DNA of 55,096 bases from Streptomyces sp. SBT349 (GCF_001083795.1 NZ_LAVK01000006.1:1-55096), one strand, 5' to 3'. Counted from the first letter of the stretch, positions 23,414 to 35,634 are shown. Notes: generated by a model not told the origin, from the sequence alone. Numbers and translations are program-made.

Positions 23414-23980
23414 TTAGCTGTTCACCCGGCCGAGGTAGTCGCCGGAGCGCGTGTCGACCTTGATCTTCTCGCCGGTCGTGATGAACAGCGGAACGCCGAT
23501 CTCGTACCCGGTCTCCAGCCTGGCGGGCTTGGTGCCCCCCGTGGAGCGGTCGCCCTGGACGCCGGGCTCGGTGTACTCGATCACCAGCTCGACCGCGGCG
23601 GGCAGCTCCACGAACAGCGGGTTCTCCTCGTGGATGGCGACCGTGCAGTCCTGGCCCTCCAGCAGGTAGTTGGCCGCATCTCCCACGGTCTCCGGGGTGA
23701 CGTGCAACTGGTCGTAGGTCTCCGTGTCCATGAACACGAAGTCGCTGCCGTCCTTGTAGGAGAACTGCATGCCGCGCCGGTCCACGGTGGCCGTGTCGAC
23801 CTTGGTGCCGGCGTTGAAGGTCCGGTCGACCACCTTGCCGGAGAGTACGTTCTTGAGCTTGGTGCGCACGAAAGCGCCGCCCTTGCCGGGCTTGACATGC
23901 TGGAACTCGACGACGGACCACAACTGGCCCCCGTCGAGCTTGAGCACCATGCCGTTCTTGAGGTCGTTCGTGGTGGCCAC
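23414..23980 (-). CDS. efp: Elongation factor P
   Basis: Ribosome rescue factor for polyproline stretches. The 188-aa protein has three beta-barrel domains. Domain I carries the modifiable loop KPGKGGAF, with the Lys that is modified in some species (no modification genes are seen here). Domain III ends [15 protein letters not shown]. It is relevant locally because several neighbours (fmt-side HTH protein, MltG, the P-loop protein) contain proline-rich stretches. It starts at ATG 23980. Confidence 0.98.
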   Translation of the reverse strand: MATTNDLKNGMVLKLDGGQLWSVVEFQHVKPGKGGAFVRTKLKNVLSGKVVDRTFNAGTKVDTATVDRRGMQFSYKDGSDFVFMDTETYDQLHVTPETVGDAANYLLEGQDCTVAIHEENPLFVELPAAVELVIEYTEPGVQGDRSTGGTKPARLETGYEIGVPLFITTGEKIKVDTRSGDYLGRVNS

Positions 23981-24043
23981 GGTTGCGGAATCTCCTACCG
24001 ACTGCTGCTGTGACCGCGGTCCCCCCGGGCCGCCCGCGCGGGG

Positions 24044-25156
24044 CTAGAGGGCGAGGAGTTCCTTGGTCGTGATGGTGAGTAGCTCAGGTCCGCCGTCCGC
24101 CGGTGAGCGGACGACGAGCGTGTCATCGATCCGGACACCGCCCCGGCCTGGAAGATGCACCCCTGGCTCGACGGTGACCGGCACGCAAGGGCCCAGTCTA
24201 CCCATGGCCGCGGGGGACAACCGAGGGTCCTCCCCGATTTCCAGGCCCACCCCCCGCCCGGTCACCGGGCCGAGCGCCGTGCCGTGCCCCGCGGCGGCCA
24301 GGACGTCCCGGGCCGCCCGGTCCACCGCCCGGTACTCCGCCCCCGGCGTCAGCGCCTCACGCGCGGCCCGCTGAGCGGCGAAGACCACCTCGTACAGCTC
24401 GATCTGCCAGTCGTCGGGGCTGGTGCCGATCACGAACGTCCGCCCGATCTGGCAGCGGTACCCGCGGAACCTGGCGCCCAGGCAGACGGTGAGGAAGTCG
24501 CCCTCCTCCACCCTGCGGTCCGTGGGCCGGTGCCCGGCCAGGCCGGAGTGGCTGCCGGTGGCCACCGAGGTGGGGAAGGCGGGGCCGTCCGCGCCGTGGT
24601 CGACCAGGCGGCGTTCCAGCTCCAGGGCGAGATGGCGCTCGGTGCGGCCCACCAGGATGGACTCCAGCAGCTCGCCCAGCGCCCGGTCGGTGATCTCGGC
24701 GGCGACCCGCAGCGAGGCGATCTCCTCCTCGTCCTTCACCAGCCGCTGCCGCTCCACGGCGCAGTCCAGGTCGGCGAGTTGGACGCCGGTGGCCCGGGCG
24801 GCGACCGCCCGGTGCCTGGCGACCGTCAGATGGTGCTCCTCGACCGCGAGGGTGCGGGCGCCGCTCTCGACGGCGACCGAGGCGGCGGCGACGGCGGCGT
24901 CCGTGTCACCGTCGAGGGCCAGGGCGCGCAGGCCGTGGTCGTCGGCCGCGCGCGGCCCCTCGGGGCCCCCGGCCGGGTTCCAGTGGCCGACCAGCACGTC
25001 GGCGCCGGCGTGCCCCACCAGCAGCACGGCTCCGGCGGGGGCTGAACCGGCCAGGTAGCGGACGTTGGCCGGCCGGGAGACGAGGACGGCCACACTGCCC
25101 GCCGGTGAGCAGCGGGCCCGCAGCCGTGACCGTCGGGCCGCGTGAACCTCGGACAT
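24044..25156 (-). CDS. M24 (aminopeptidase P-like) fold protein, likely inactive as a metallopeptidase
   Basis: 370-aa protein with a creatinase N-domain (VLVSRPANVRYLAG) and a pita-bread C-domain. In active M24 enzymes two Asp, one His and two Glu bind metal. Here the first Asp is Cys225 (LTVCLGARF), the second is Gln236 (YRCQIGRT), the His is Arg301 (GRGVGLEI), the first Glu is kept (E330, VTVEPG) and the last is Asp344. The second active-site His is Gly308. From memory, the Streptomyces homologue beside efp has similar changes, so this seems a conserved pseudoenzyme rather than decay. Its role is unknown; position next to efp hints at translation. Confidence 0.88.
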   Translation of the reverse strand: MSEVHAARRSRLRARCSPAGSVAVLVSRPANVRYLAGSAPAGAVLLVGHAGADVLVGHWNPAGGPEGPRAADDHGLRALALDGDTDAAVAAASVAVESGARTLAVEEHHLTVARHRAVAARATGVQLADLDCAVERQRLVKDEEEIASLRVAAEITDRALGELLESILVGRTERHLALELERRLVDHGADGPAFPTSVATGSHSGLAGHRPTDRRVEEGDFLTVCLGARFRGYRCQIGRTFVIGTSPDDWQIELYEVVFAAQRAAREALTPGAEYRAVDRAARDVLAAAGHGTALGPVTGRGVGLEIGEDPRLSPAAMGRLGPCVPVTVEPGVHLPGRGGVRIDDTLVVRSPADGGPELLTITTKELLAL

Positions 25157-25221
25157 GGACCGAGCCTACGCAGGCCAGCCCCTCTTCGGCCGCCTGAACA
25201 CGTCCGGACGAGCGCAGAGGG

Positions 25222-25917
25222 TCACCACTGCGGCGGGCTGGAGAGGCTGCGTGCCACCGCGTCGTCGAGCATCCGGGCGGTGGTCGCCACGTCGTGGCGG
25301 GAGTTGTCGATGATGGGCAGCCCCGAGCCGTACCACCCCGCCATTCGGCCGTGGATGGTGGCGACCTCCTCGTCCGACAGCCGACGCGTACCGCTGCGCG
25401 CCGCGTTCCTTTCGAGGACGACGTCCAGACCGGGGAGCAGCACGATCGGGATGAGCCCCGGCCCGACATGCCGCTTCCAGCCGCCGAGGCCCACGGCGGG
25501 CCGGTCGGGGAAGACGGCGTCGTCCAGGATGCAGGAGATGCCGTTGGCCAGGAAGTTCCTCGCGGCGAAGCCGCAGGTGCGGCGGGCCAGGCGGTACTGC
25601 GCCTCGGAGCGGTCGTCCCAGCCGGAGCGGGGGTCGGCGAAGCCGGAGCGCACCCACTCGCGGACGTCGTCCAGGCTGATGTGCGCCGTGGGCACCGGCC
25701 TGCGCCCGGCCCAGAACCGGGCGACCGTCGTCTTGCCCGCCCCGGCAGGCCCGATCAGCAGCACCGCGACACCGACGTGCGCGACGTCGGACTGACCGGT
25801 CCCCGGAGCGGGGGCGGGCGCGGGGACCCCTCCGCCGGGCGGCAGCTTGAGATACCCGGCCGTCCCACCGTCGAGCGGGGCGGGGGGTGGCACGGGCATC
25901 CCACCGGGCTGTTGCAT
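25222..25917 (-). CDS. P-loop ATPase / kinase-like protein
   Basis: 231 aa. The first ~45 residues are Pro/Gly-rich and unstructured, followed by VAVLLIGPAGAGKTTVARFW (Walker A GPAGAGKT at ~56-63), ISLDDVREWVRSG, a helical middle and CILDDAVFPDRP. The last part resembles small-molecule kinases of the AAA_33/zeta-like group (IPIVLLPGLDVVLERNAAR, RLSDEEVATIHGRM). It starts at ATG 25917 with GGGGAG close by. It sits between aroQ and the M24 protein in the same orientation. The substrate is unknown, and no toxin-antitoxin partner is next to it. Confidence 0.8.
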   Translation of the reverse strand: MQQPGGMPVPPPAPLDGGTAGYLKLPPGGGVPAPAPAPGTGQSDVAHVGVAVLLIGPAGAGKTTVARFWAGRRPVPTAHISLDDVREWVRSGFADPRSGWDDRSEAQYRLARRTCGFAARNFLANGISCILDDAVFPDRPAVGLGGWKRHVGPGLIPIVLLPGLDVVLERNAARSGTRRLSDEEVATIHGRMAGWYGSGLPIIDNSRHDVATTARMLDDAVARSLSSPPQW

Positions 25918-26048
25918 CCGCTCCCCATGTCCGTCATCTCAGCGCACGGCGCTCACGCTCGTGCATCCCTTCGGGCCTGACACACGGTACCGTTCGGCCC
26001 TTTCCTTGTCGTGAACGCATGGGAAGCACGCGGAGTGCCGGGCCGCCC

Positions 26049-28124
<2,076 letters not shown>

Positions 28125-28128
<4 letters not shown>

Positions 28129-29309
28129 CGGATCTCCAGGTGGTCCAGGAAGCCGGTCACATTGCGGCGGGTCTCGGTCACGTTGTCCCCTCCGAACTTC
28201 TCCGCCACGGCGTCCGCGAGGACCAGGGCGACCATGGCCTCCGCGACGATCCCGGCGGCCGGGACGGCGCAGACGTCGGAGCGCTGGTGGTGGGCGCGCG
28301 TCGCCTCACCGGTGGCCACGTCCACGGTGGCCAGGGCGCGCGGCACGGTGGCGATGGGCTTCATCGCCGCGCGGACGCGCAGCGGCTCCCCGGTGGACAG
28401 GCCGCCCTCGGTGCCGCCCGAGCGGCCCGAGGCACGGCGGAGGCCCTCGGGCCCCGGCACGATCTCGTCGTGGGCCCGCGACCCCGGGACCCTGGCGAGG
28501 CCGAAGCCGTCGCCGAGCTCGACGCCCTTGATGGCCTGGATGCCCATCAGCGCGCCCGCGAGACGGGCGTCGAGACGGCGGTCCCAGTGGACATGGGAGC
28601 CGAGCCCCACCGGAACGCCGTAGGCCAGCACCTCCACCACGCCGCCGAGGGTGTCGCCGTCCTTGTGCGCCTGGTCGATGACGGCCACCATCGCCTTGCT
28701 CGCGTCCGGGTCCAGGCAGCGCACCGGGTCGGCGTCGAGCCGCGCGGTGTCCTCGGGGCGCGGCAGCACCCCGGCCGGGGCCGCCGCGCCGCCGAGCTCG
28801 GCCACGTGGGAGACCAGCTCGATCCCGGCGGTCTCCCTCAGGTAGGAGCGGGCGACGGCGCCCAGGGCGACGCGGGCCGCGGTCTCGCGCGCCGAGGCGC
28901 GCTCCAGGATGGGCCTGGCGTCGTTCACGCTGTACTTCTGCATGCCGGCGAGGTCCGCGTGGCCGGGGCGCGGCCGGGTCAGCGGGGCGTTCCTCGCGAG
29001 GTCGGCGAGGACCTCCTCGGGCACCGGGTCGGCCGCCATGACCTGCTCCCACTTGGGCCACTCCGTGTTGCCCACCATGATCGCCACCGGCGACCCCAGG
29101 GTGAGCCCGTGCCGGACGCCGCCGAGGAAGGTGACCTCGTCGCGCTCGAACTTCATCCGGGCCCCGCGGCCGTGGCCGAGCCGCCGTCGCGCCAGGGCGT
29201 CCGCCACCATGTCGGTGGTGACCGGGACCCCCGCGGGAAGCCCCTCCAGGGTCGCCACGAGGGCCGGTCCGTGCGACTCTCCCGCCGTCAGCCAGCGCAG
29301 CCTGCTCAA
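28125..29309 (-). CDS. aroC: Chorismate synthase
   Basis: Makes chorismate from EPSP using reduced FMN. The 394-aa protein begins [20 protein letters not shown] and carries the signatures [49 protein letters not shown] and [17 protein letters not shown]. The start is TTG 29309, with AAGGAG 5 bases upstream. A 120-base gap separates it from aroE; no hairpin is evident there, so it could be read through or have its own promoter. Confidence 0.97.
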
Positions 29310-29429
29310 CGGTGCTCCTTAGGAATTCTCTCGACCGTGCGGTGTCTCACCGCCGATCCTGCCACGTCCGCCAGGGCCGCCCCGACGCCGTCTGAGTCGC
29401 GAGACGCCGGGGGCGTGCGGCGGGAGCGC

Positions 29430-30266
29430 TCAGCGCCCGGCGAGGGCGGCGCGGCCCGCCGCGCGCATCTCGCGCACCGGCGCGGGCACGATGCCGGTCA
29501 TGGCCTCGACCTGGAGAACGGCCTGGTGCACCAGCAGGTCGAGACCGCCGATGACATGGCCGCGGCGGAGCGTCCAGGCGCCCGCCAGCTTGGTCGGCCA
29601 GGGGTCGTAGAGGACGTCGAAGAGCACCCCGGGGGACTCCGGCACGGACCCGGCCAGGCCGTCGGTGGCCCCGGCCGGGGTGGTGGCGATCACCAGGGGC
29701 TCGCCGAGCCCCTCCCCGGCCCGGGACCAGTCGGCGATCGCGACCTCCACGCCGAGCCGTTCGCCCCAGCGCCGCATCTCCGCGGCGCGCTCCTCGCTCC
29801 TGACGTACGCGGTGACCGGTCCGGTGCAGACCTCGCCGAGCGCGGCCACGGCAGAGGCGGCGGTGGCACCCGCGCCGAGGACGGCGGCGCCGGCCACATG
29901 GGTGACGCCGCGCTCGCGCAGGGCCCGGACCATGCCGGGGACGTCCGTGTTGTCGCCGTAGCGCCTGCCGTCGTCGCCGAAGACCACGGTGTTGGCCGCC
30001 TCCACCGAGGCGGCGGTGTCGCTGAGCTCGTCGAGGAGCGGGAGCACGGCGCGCTTGAGCGGCATCGTCAGCGAGAGACCGGCCCAGTCCGGGCCGAGGC
30101 CCTCGATGAAGCCGGGCAGCGCGTCCTCGTTCACCTCGAAACAGCCGTACTCCCAGGAGTCGAGCCCGAGCGCCCGGTAGGCGGCCCGGTGGAGGACGGG
30201 CGAGAGGGAGTGGGCGATCGGCGAGCCGAGGACCGCGGCGTGCCGGTCGACGGGCGCGTCCGGCAT
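29430..30266 (-). CDS. aroE: Shikimate dehydrogenase
   Basis: NADPH-dependent reduction of 3-dehydroshikimate. The 278-aa protein has the substrate-binding motif LGSPIAHSLSPVLHRAAY at residues ~13-30, the catalytic Lys/Asp pair in LTMPLKRAVLPL and NTDVPGMVRAL, and the Rossmann loop VLGAGATAASAVAALGE. It starts at ATG 30266, overlapping the mltG stop by one base, which couples cell-wall and shikimate genes on one transcript. Confidence 0.96.
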   Translation of the reverse strand: MPDAPVDRHAAVLGSPIAHSLSPVLHRAAYRALGLDSWEYGCFEVNEDALPGFIEGLGPDWAGLSLTMPLKRAVLPLLDELSDTAASVEAANTVVFGDDGRRYGDNTDVPGMVRALRERGVTHVAGAAVLGAGATAASAVAALGEVCTGPVTAYVRSEERAAEMRRWGERLGVEVAIADWSRAGEGLGEPLVIATTPAGATDGLAGSVPESPGVLFDVLYDPWPTKLAGAWTLRRGHVIGGLDLLVHQAVLQVEAMTGIVPAPVREMRAAGRAALAGR

Positions 30267-32035
30267 CAGCCCTCCCCCCCTTCGGCCTGGGCCTCGTTGA
30301 AGTCCTCGACGTTCTGGTCGTGTTCGGAGACGCTGTCCGTGAACCGGGTGTCGCCGGGGCGGACGGTGACGAAGTACAGCCAGTTCCCCTCGGTGGGGTT
30401 CAGCGCGGCCTCCAGCGCCTGGTGGCCCGGGTTGTCGATCGGCCCCGGCGGCAGGCCGTCCACCTCGTAGGTGTTGTAGGGCGAGTCGACCTCGATGTCC
30501 TCCAGGGAGACGTCCAGGGTGGAGCGCCCCAGCGCGTAGTTCACGGTCGAGTCGAACTGCAACATCATCGGCTCGTCCAGCCGGTTGTAGATGACGCGGG
30601 AGACCTTGCCGAACTCCTCGTCCTCCTGGGCCTCGGCCTGGATCAGCGAGGCGATGATCAGGACCTCGCGCGGCGCGTAGCCGATCGCCTCCGCCTGGCC
30701 CTCCAGGTCGATGTCCTCGAACTCCTGCACGGCGCGCTCCACCATGCGCGCCAGCAGGTCCTCGGGGGTGGTCTCCTCGCCGACGTCGTAGCGGGCGGGG
30801 AAGAGGAAGCCCTCAGGGTCGCCCTCGGCCCAGTCCGGCAGCCCGAGGTCGGCCGAGCCCGCGACCTCCTCGGTCGCGCCCTCCTCAAGGCCCAACTGCT
30901 CGTCGATCATGGCGTAGATGTCGGTGGCCCGGCGTCCCTCGGGGACGGTGAGCGCGTTCGCGGCGGACGCCTCGGGGTCGAGCAGCATCGCGACGGCCGA
31001 GTCGGCGGACATCTCCTCGCGCAGGGTGTAGATGCCGGCCTGGATGAGCTGGCCGTCCTCCCCCGCGGCGTCCACGAACGCGTCGTGGCTCTTGACGACG
31101 CCCGCCTCCCTGAGGATGTTGCCGATCGCGGAGACGGAGGAGCCCTCGGGGATCTCGATCTGCACCTCGCCGGCGCCCTCGCCCGCGAAGTCGGGAGCGG
31201 CGCCGAAACGATCCTGGTAGAAGCCGTATCCGTAGTAGGCGACGCCGCCGAGGCCGCCCGCGACGACCAGCGCGATGGCCACGCAGCCGCAGCCGAGGCG
31301 TCGCTTCTTGGGGCGGTCGCCCCGGCGGCCGGCGCGCTGGGGGGTGTCGCGGTCGGCGCCGTCCTCGTCGTCGTCGCGGGTGAAGAAGTCCCGCTCGCCC
31401 TGGTCGGGCCCGGGATCCCAGCCGGTCTCGGGGTCGGCGCCCGGCTCCTGGTAACGAGCCGCGGGGACGGTGGGCCCCCCGGGCTGCTGCCGCTGCCGCG
31501 CCTCCTGCGGCATGCCCTGCCGCGGGGGCGGCTGCTGGTGCTGAGGCTGCTGAGGCTGCTGCGGGTGCTGCGGGTGCTGCTGACCCTGCGGCGGGTACTG
31601 CTGTTGCTGTTGTTGTTGCTGGTACTGCCGTTGCTGCTGTTGCTGTTGCTGTTGGGCGTACATCTCGTGGGTGCCGTACGGCTGCTGGAACTCCCCCGTG
31701 CCGTAGGGCCCGCCTTGCTGGGGCTGCTGTTGCTGCTGGGGCTGCTGCGGGTGCTGCTCGTACTGATGCGCCTGCGGGGGCTGCTGCTGCTGCGGGTACT
31801 GGCCTGTGGCGTAGTAGGGGTCGGCCGTGTCCCAGCCGCCCTGCTCGTTCTGCTGCCCGGGCCAGTACTGCTGCTGCGGGTACTGCTGCTGCTCCCCGTA
31901 CCCCTCCTGCCAGCCGGCGCTCTGCGCGTGCTGGGCACCCGTGCCGTCGTACCCGCCCGACCAGTTCTGCTCTCCGTAGAGCGGGTCGTCGGGGTGCCAC
32001 GGTTCGGAGCCGGGACCCCGGCCATACTCAGTCAT
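30266..32035 (-). CDS. mltG: Endolytic murein transglycosylase with glutamine-rich cytoplasmic domain
   Basis: MltG/YceG cuts nascent glycan strands in the periplasmic space. The 589-aa protein has a very Gln/Pro/Tyr-rich cytoplasmic N-domain (residues ~49-190), a basic stop RPKKRR, one membrane helix at ~247-268 and then a LysM-like and catalytic YceG domain. The catalytic Glu is E468 (IASLIQAE), followed by VIYNRL and LQFDSTVNYALG. The ATG at 32035 is chosen because MTEYGRGPG matches family starts; the frame is open 50 codons earlier into the promoter. The Gln region is much longer than in most bacteria. Confidence 0.95.
   Translation of the reverse strand: MTEYGRGPGSEPWHPDDPLYGEQNWSGGYDGTGAQHAQSAGWQEGYGEQQQYPQQQYWPGQQNEQGGWDTADPYYATGQYPQQQQPPQAHQYEQHPQQPQQQQQPQQGGPYGTGEFQQPYGTHEMYAQQQQQQQQRQYQQQQQQQQYPPQGQQHPQHPQQPQQPQHQQPPPRQGMPQEARQRQQPGGPTVPAARYQEPGADPETGWDPGPDQGERDFFTRDDDEDGADRDTPQRAGRRGDRPKKRRLGCGCVAIALVVAGGLGGVAYYGYGFYQDRFGAAPDFAGEGAGEVQIEIPEGSSVSAIGNILREAGVVKSHDAFVDAAGEDGQLIQAGIYTLREEMSADSAVAMLLDPEASAANALTVPEGRRATDIYAMIDEQLGLEEGATEEVAGSADLGLPDWAEGDPEGFLFPARYDVGEETTPEDLLARMVERAVQEFEDIDLEGQAEAIGYAPREVLIIASLIQAEAQEDEEFGKVSRVIYNRLDEPMMLQFDSTVNYALGRSTLDVSLEDIEVDSPYNTYEVDGLPPGPIDNPGHQALEAALNPTEGNWLYFVTVRPGDTRFTDSVSEHDQNVEDFNEAQAEGGEG
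31470..31900. repeat. CAG/CTG-rich low-complexity tract encoding poly-Gln
   Basis: Interrupted runs of CTG/TTG triplets (CAG/CAA on the coding strand) over about 430 bases inside mltG, including uninterrupted stretches of several Gln codons near 31,600-31,660. CAA and CAG are mixed, which limits slippage. Confidence 0.85.
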
Positions 32036-32120
32036 CGAACCCCTTGTGACGCAAGGCGGCAGCCGTTTTCCCCCGAGTCCGCAACACTGCCCTGTCGCGC
32101 GGAACGTTACCGTATCGCGA

Positions 32121-32585
32121 TCAGACAACCACTTCGACGCACTGCCCCGGCGGACGGCCCGAGGACCGTTCCGTTTCCAGGGCACTTTGCAGGATCACGA
32201 CGGCCGCCGCCTGGTCGATCCGGGACCGCCCCTTCTTCTCCTTGACGCCGGACGCGCGCATGGACCGCGTCGCGCTGACCGTGCTCATCCGCTCGTCGAC
32301 CAGCCGCACCGGCACGGGCGCGAGACGGCGGGCGGTGTCCTCGGCGAACGCCCGCACGCGCGCCGCGGCCGGGCCCTCGCCGCCGTGGAGCGAGCGCGGC
32401 AGGCCGACCACGACCTCGATCGGCTCGTACTCCGCGACCAGTTGGGCCAGCCGCCGCTGGGCGGCCGGCACATCACGCCCGGGAACGGTCTCCACCGGGG
32501 TGGCGAGGAGGCCGTCGGGGTCGCAGCTCGCGACCCCGATCCTCGCCTCCCCCACGTCCACGCCGAGGCGCCTGCCGCGTCGCAT
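32121..32585 (-). CDS. ruvX: RuvX/YqgF family Holliday junction resolvase-like nuclease
   Basis: RNase H-fold protein implicated in pre-16S rRNA 5' processing and possibly junction resolution. The 154-aa protein has RLGVDVGEARIGVASCDPDG (first acidic residue Asp10), EVVVGLPRSLHGGEGPAA, VRLVDERMSTVSATRSM and IDQAAAVVIL with the last Asp. It starts at ATG 32585, overlapping the alaS stop by one base. This alaS-ruvX-mltG-aroE order is typical of actinomycetes. Confidence 0.95.
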   Translation of the reverse strand: MRRGRRLGVDVGEARIGVASCDPDGLLATPVETVPGRDVPAAQRRLAQLVAEYEPIEVVVGLPRSLHGGEGPAAARVRAFAEDTARRLAPVPVRLVDERMSTVSATRSMRASGVKEKKGRSRIDQAAAVVILQSALETERSSGRPPGQCVEVVV

Positions 32586-35254
32586 CAGGCGATGCCCGCG
32601 ACCTGGCGCTCGATGGCGGCCAGCGCGGCGTCGATGGCCAACGGGTCCTGGCCGCCGCCCTGGGCCACGTCCGGCTTGCCGCCCCCGCCGCCGCCCAGCG
32701 TCTTGGCGGCGGTGCGCACGAGGTCACCGGCCTTGAGACCGCGCTCCCTCGCGGCCTCGTTGGTGGCCACGACGGTGAGCGGGCGCCCCTTCAGGACGGT
32801 GAACAGGGCCACCACGGCGGCCCGGTCGCCCGTGATCCGGCCGCGTACGTCCAGCACCAGGCGGCGCAGGTCGTCCGCGGTGGTGCCGTCCGGCACCCGG
32901 CCGGTGGCCAGCGCGACGCCCCTGATGTCGCGGGCGGTCTCGGCCAGAGGGCCCGCGGCCTGGAGGACCTTCTCGGCGCGGAACCGCTCGATCTCCTTCT
33001 CGGCGTCCTTCAGCCGGGTCAGCACGCCCGAGATCCGTTCGGGCAGCTCTTCCGGGCGGCCCTTGACCAGCTCGGTGAGCTGGGCGACCACGGCGTGCTC
33101 GCGGGCGAGGAAACGGTAGGCGTCGGTGCCCACCAGGGCCTCGACCCGGCGCACACCCGAGCCGATGGAGGACTCGCCGAGCAGCTTGACCAGGCCGAGC
33201 TGGGCGGTGTTGTGGACATGGGTGCCGCCGCACAGCTCCTTGGAGTAGTCGCCGATGGTGACGACCCGCACCCGGTCCCCGTACTTCTCGCCGAACTCGG
33301 CGATGGCGCCCTGCTTCCTGGCCTCGTCCATCGACATCACCTCGGCGGTGACGTCGAGCTCGCGGGCCAGCACCTCGTTGATCTTCTGCTCCACGTCGCC
33401 GAGCACCGAGCCGGGAACGGCGGCGGGCGAGCCGAAGTCGAAGCGGAAGCGGCCGGGGGAGTTCTCCGAGCCGGCCTGCGCGGCGGTCGGGCCCAGGGCG
33501 TCGCGCAGCGCCTGGTGGGTGAGGTGGGTGGCGCTGTGGGCGCGGGCGATGGCCCGGCGGCGCTGGATGTCGATGAGGCAGTGGGCGGCGGCGCCCACGG
33601 TCACCTCGCCGACCTGGACCTCGCCCTTGTGCACGAGGACGCCCGGCACCGGCTGCTGGACGTCGCGGACCTCGACCACGGCCCCCGACTCCAGGCGGAT
33701 CCGGCCGGTGTCGGCGAGCTGGCCGCCGCCCTCGGCGTAGAACGGGGTGCGGTCGAGCACCACTTCGACCTCGTCGCCCTCGTGGGCGGCGGGCGCGGAG
33801 ACGCCGTCGACCAGCAGCCCGACCACGGAGGACTCGGCGGCGGTCTCCGTGTAGCCGACGAACCGGGAGGGTCCGGCGGCGTCGGCCACGGCCCGGTAGG
33901 CGGAGAGGTCCGCGTGGCCCTGCTTCTTGGCGCGGGCGTCGGCCTTGGCGCGGTCCCGCTGCTCCGTCATCAGGCGCCTGAACCCGGTCTCGTCCACGGA
34001 CAGGCCCTGCTCGGCGGCCATCTCCAGGGTGAGGTCGATCGGGATGCCCCAGGTGTCGTGGAGCAGGAACGCCTTGTCGCCCGGCAGCACCGTGCCGCCG
34101 GCGGCCCGGGTCTCGGTGACGGCGCCGTCCAGGATGTTGGTGCCGGCCTTGAGGGTCTTCAGGAACGCCGACTCCTCGGCCAGGGCGACCGTTTCGATGC
34201 GGCGGCGGTCGGTCAGCAGCTCCGCGTACTGCTTGCCCATGGCGGCCAGGACCACGTCGGCCAGCTCGGCGACGACCGGGCCCGTGGCGCCGAGCAGGCG
34301 CATGGTGCGGACGGCCCGGCGCATGATGCGGCGCAGCACGTAGCCGCGGCCCTCGTTGCCCGGGGTGACGCCGTCGCCGATGAGCATGATCGAGGTGCGC
34401 ATGTGATCGGCCACCACGCGCAGGGAGACGTCCGTGTCCTCGGACTCGCCGTAGCGCACGCCGGTCAGCTCGCCGGCCTTGTCGATGACCACCCGCAGGG
34501 TGTCCGTCTCGTACATGTTCTGGACGCCCTGGAGGATCATCGCCAGGCGTTCGAGGCCGAGACCGGTGTCGATGTTCCTGGCGGGGAGGTCGCCGAGGAT
34601 GGGGAAGTCGTCCTTGCCCTCCCCCGGGCCCCGCTCGTACTGCATGAAGACCAGGTTCCAGATCTCCACGTATCGCTCTTCGTTGACGGCGGGGCCGCCC
34701 TCGGGGCCGAACTCGGGGCCGCGGTCGTAGTTGATCTCCGAGCAGGGACCGCAGGGGCCCGGGACGCCCATCGACCAGAAGTTGGGGCCCATGCCCAGCC
34801 GCTGGATGCGCTCGGCCGGAACGCCGATGTCCTCGCGCCAGATCCGCTCGGCCTCGTCGTCCTGCTCGTAGACGGTGATCCACAGCCGCTCGGGTTCCAG
34901 GCCGTAGCCGCCGTCGGCGACGGAGGTGGTCAGCAGCTCCCAGGCGTACCTGATCGCGCCTTCCTTGAAGTAGTCGCCGAACGAGAAGTTGCCGCACATC
35001 TGGAAGAACGTGCCGTGCCGGGTGGTCTTGCCGACCTCCTCGATGTCCGGGGTGCGCACGCACTTCTGCACGCTGGCGGCACGCGGGTGCGGCGGACGGG
35101 CCTCGCCGAGGAAGTAGGGCTTGAACGGGACCATGCCGGCGGGGACCAGCAGCAGCGTGGGGTCGTCCGCGATCAGCGACGCCGAGGGCACGACGAGGTG
35201 CCCGCGCTCCTCGAAGAAGCTCAGCCAGCGGCGGCAGATTTCAGCCGACTCCAT
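32585..35254 (-). CDS. alaS: Alanyl-tRNA synthetase
   Basis: Class II aaRS charging tRNA-Ala. At 889 aa it contains the catalytic core ([44 protein letters not shown]), tRNA-recognition, and editing domain with the zinc site [16 protein letters not shown] and [10 protein letters not shown]. The C-Ala domain ends in a Gly-rich stretch ([17 protein letters not shown]). ATG 35254 is preceded by AGAGGACC and matches the family start MESAEI. It overlaps the end of the DUF6167 gene by 14 bases. Confidence 0.98.
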   Translation of the reverse strand: MESAEICRRWLSFFEERGHLVVPSASLIADDPTLLLVPAGMVPFKPYFLGEARPPHPRAASVQKCVRTPDIEEVGKTTRHGTFFQMCGNFSFGDYFKEGAIRYAWELLTTSVADGGYGLEPERLWITVYEQDDEAERIWREDIGVPAERIQRLGMGPNFWSMGVPGPCGPCSEINYDRGPEFGPEGGPAVNEERYVEIWNLVFMQYERGPGEGKDDFPILGDLPARNIDTGLGLERLAMILQGVQNMYETDTLRVVIDKAGELTGVRYGESEDTDVSLRVVADHMRTSIMLIGDGVTPGNEGRGYVLRRIMRRAVRTMRLLGATGPVVAELADVVLAAMGKQYAELLTDRRRIETVALAEESAFLKTLKAGTNILDGAVTETRAAGGTVLPGDKAFLLHDTWGIPIDLTLEMAAEQGLSVDETGFRRLMTEQRDRAKADARAKKQGHADLSAYRAVADAAGPSRFVGYTETAAESSVVGLLVDGVSAPAAHEGDEVEVVLDRTPFYAEGGGQLADTGRIRLESGAVVEVRDVQQPVPGVLVHKGEVQVGEVTVGAAAHCLIDIQRRRAIARAHSATHLTHQALRDALGPTAAQAGSENSPGRFRFDFGSPAAVPGSVLGDVEQKINEVLARELDVTAEVMSMDEARKQGAIAEFGEKYGDRVRVVTIGDYSKELCGGTHVHNTAQLGLVKLLGESSIGSGVRRVEALVGTDAYRFLAREHAVVAQLTELVKGRPEELPERISGVLTRLKDAEKEIERFRAEKVLQAAGPLAETARDIRGVALATGRVPDGTTADDLRRLVLDVRGRITGDRAAVVALFTVLKGRPLTVVATNEAARERGLKAGDLVRTAAKTLGGGGGGKPDVAQGGGQDPLAIDAALAAIERQVAGIA

Positions 35255-35627
35255 CAGTGGTCCTCTTTTCCGGTCGTTCGGGTCGGGGGGGCCGGGCGGA
35301 TCGTTCCGCACGGCGGCGTGGTGTCGGGGGCGCGGGGATCTCGGCCGCGGACGGCTCGGCCGCGGACGGCTCGGCCGCGGGTGCCTCGGGCGCGGGTGCC
35401 TCGGGCGCGATGCCCAGGGCGTCGTTGAGCTCGTTCTCCCGCTGGGCCATGCCGGACCTGACGTCGAGCGCGAAGTCGCGCACCCGGAGCCCGGCCGAGG
35501 CGGCGTGGCCCGCCGCCCGGACGGCGAGGCTGTCGGGCGCGAGGCCGCGCAGGGTGCGCTGGACCTTGGTGGTGGCCCAGACGCCTGCGGCTGCGCCGGT
35601 GGTGAACCAGAACGCGCGGCGGAACAT
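35241..35627 (-). CDS. DUF6167-type small membrane-anchored protein
   Basis: 128 aa beginning [20 protein letters not shown], a short hydrophobic N-terminal segment. It is followed by an amphipathic region ([24 protein letters not shown]) and an Ala/Pro/Glu tail with imperfect repeats (SAAEP, APEAP). This matches a family I know as DUF6167, found just upstream of alaS in Streptomyces. ATG 35627 is chosen by the family start; the open frame extends 30 codons upstream without support. The function is unknown. It is co-transcribed with DUF948 (7-base gap) and alaS (14-base overlap). Confidence 0.8.
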   Translation of the reverse strand: MFRRAFWFTTGAAAGVWATTKVQRTLRGLAPDSLAVRAAGHAASAGLRVRDFALDVRSGMAQRENELNDALGIAPEAPAPEAPAAEPSAAEPSAAEIPAPPTPRRRAERSARPPRPERPEKRTTDGVG

Positions 35628-35634
35628 GGGCTGA

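Noticed and set aside
25222..25917. Zeta-toxin-like kinase as part of a toxin-antitoxin pair
   Set aside because: No small antitoxin gene is adjacent, and the gene sits in a conserved housekeeping run.
31470..31900. Poly-Gln tract as a frame-disrupting expansion
   Set aside because: The frame is intact and reads on into a conserved MltG domain with its catalytic glutamate.
33095..35428. Plus-strand open frame opposite alaS
   Set aside because: Shadow of the alanyl-tRNA synthetase gene, without motifs or start signals.
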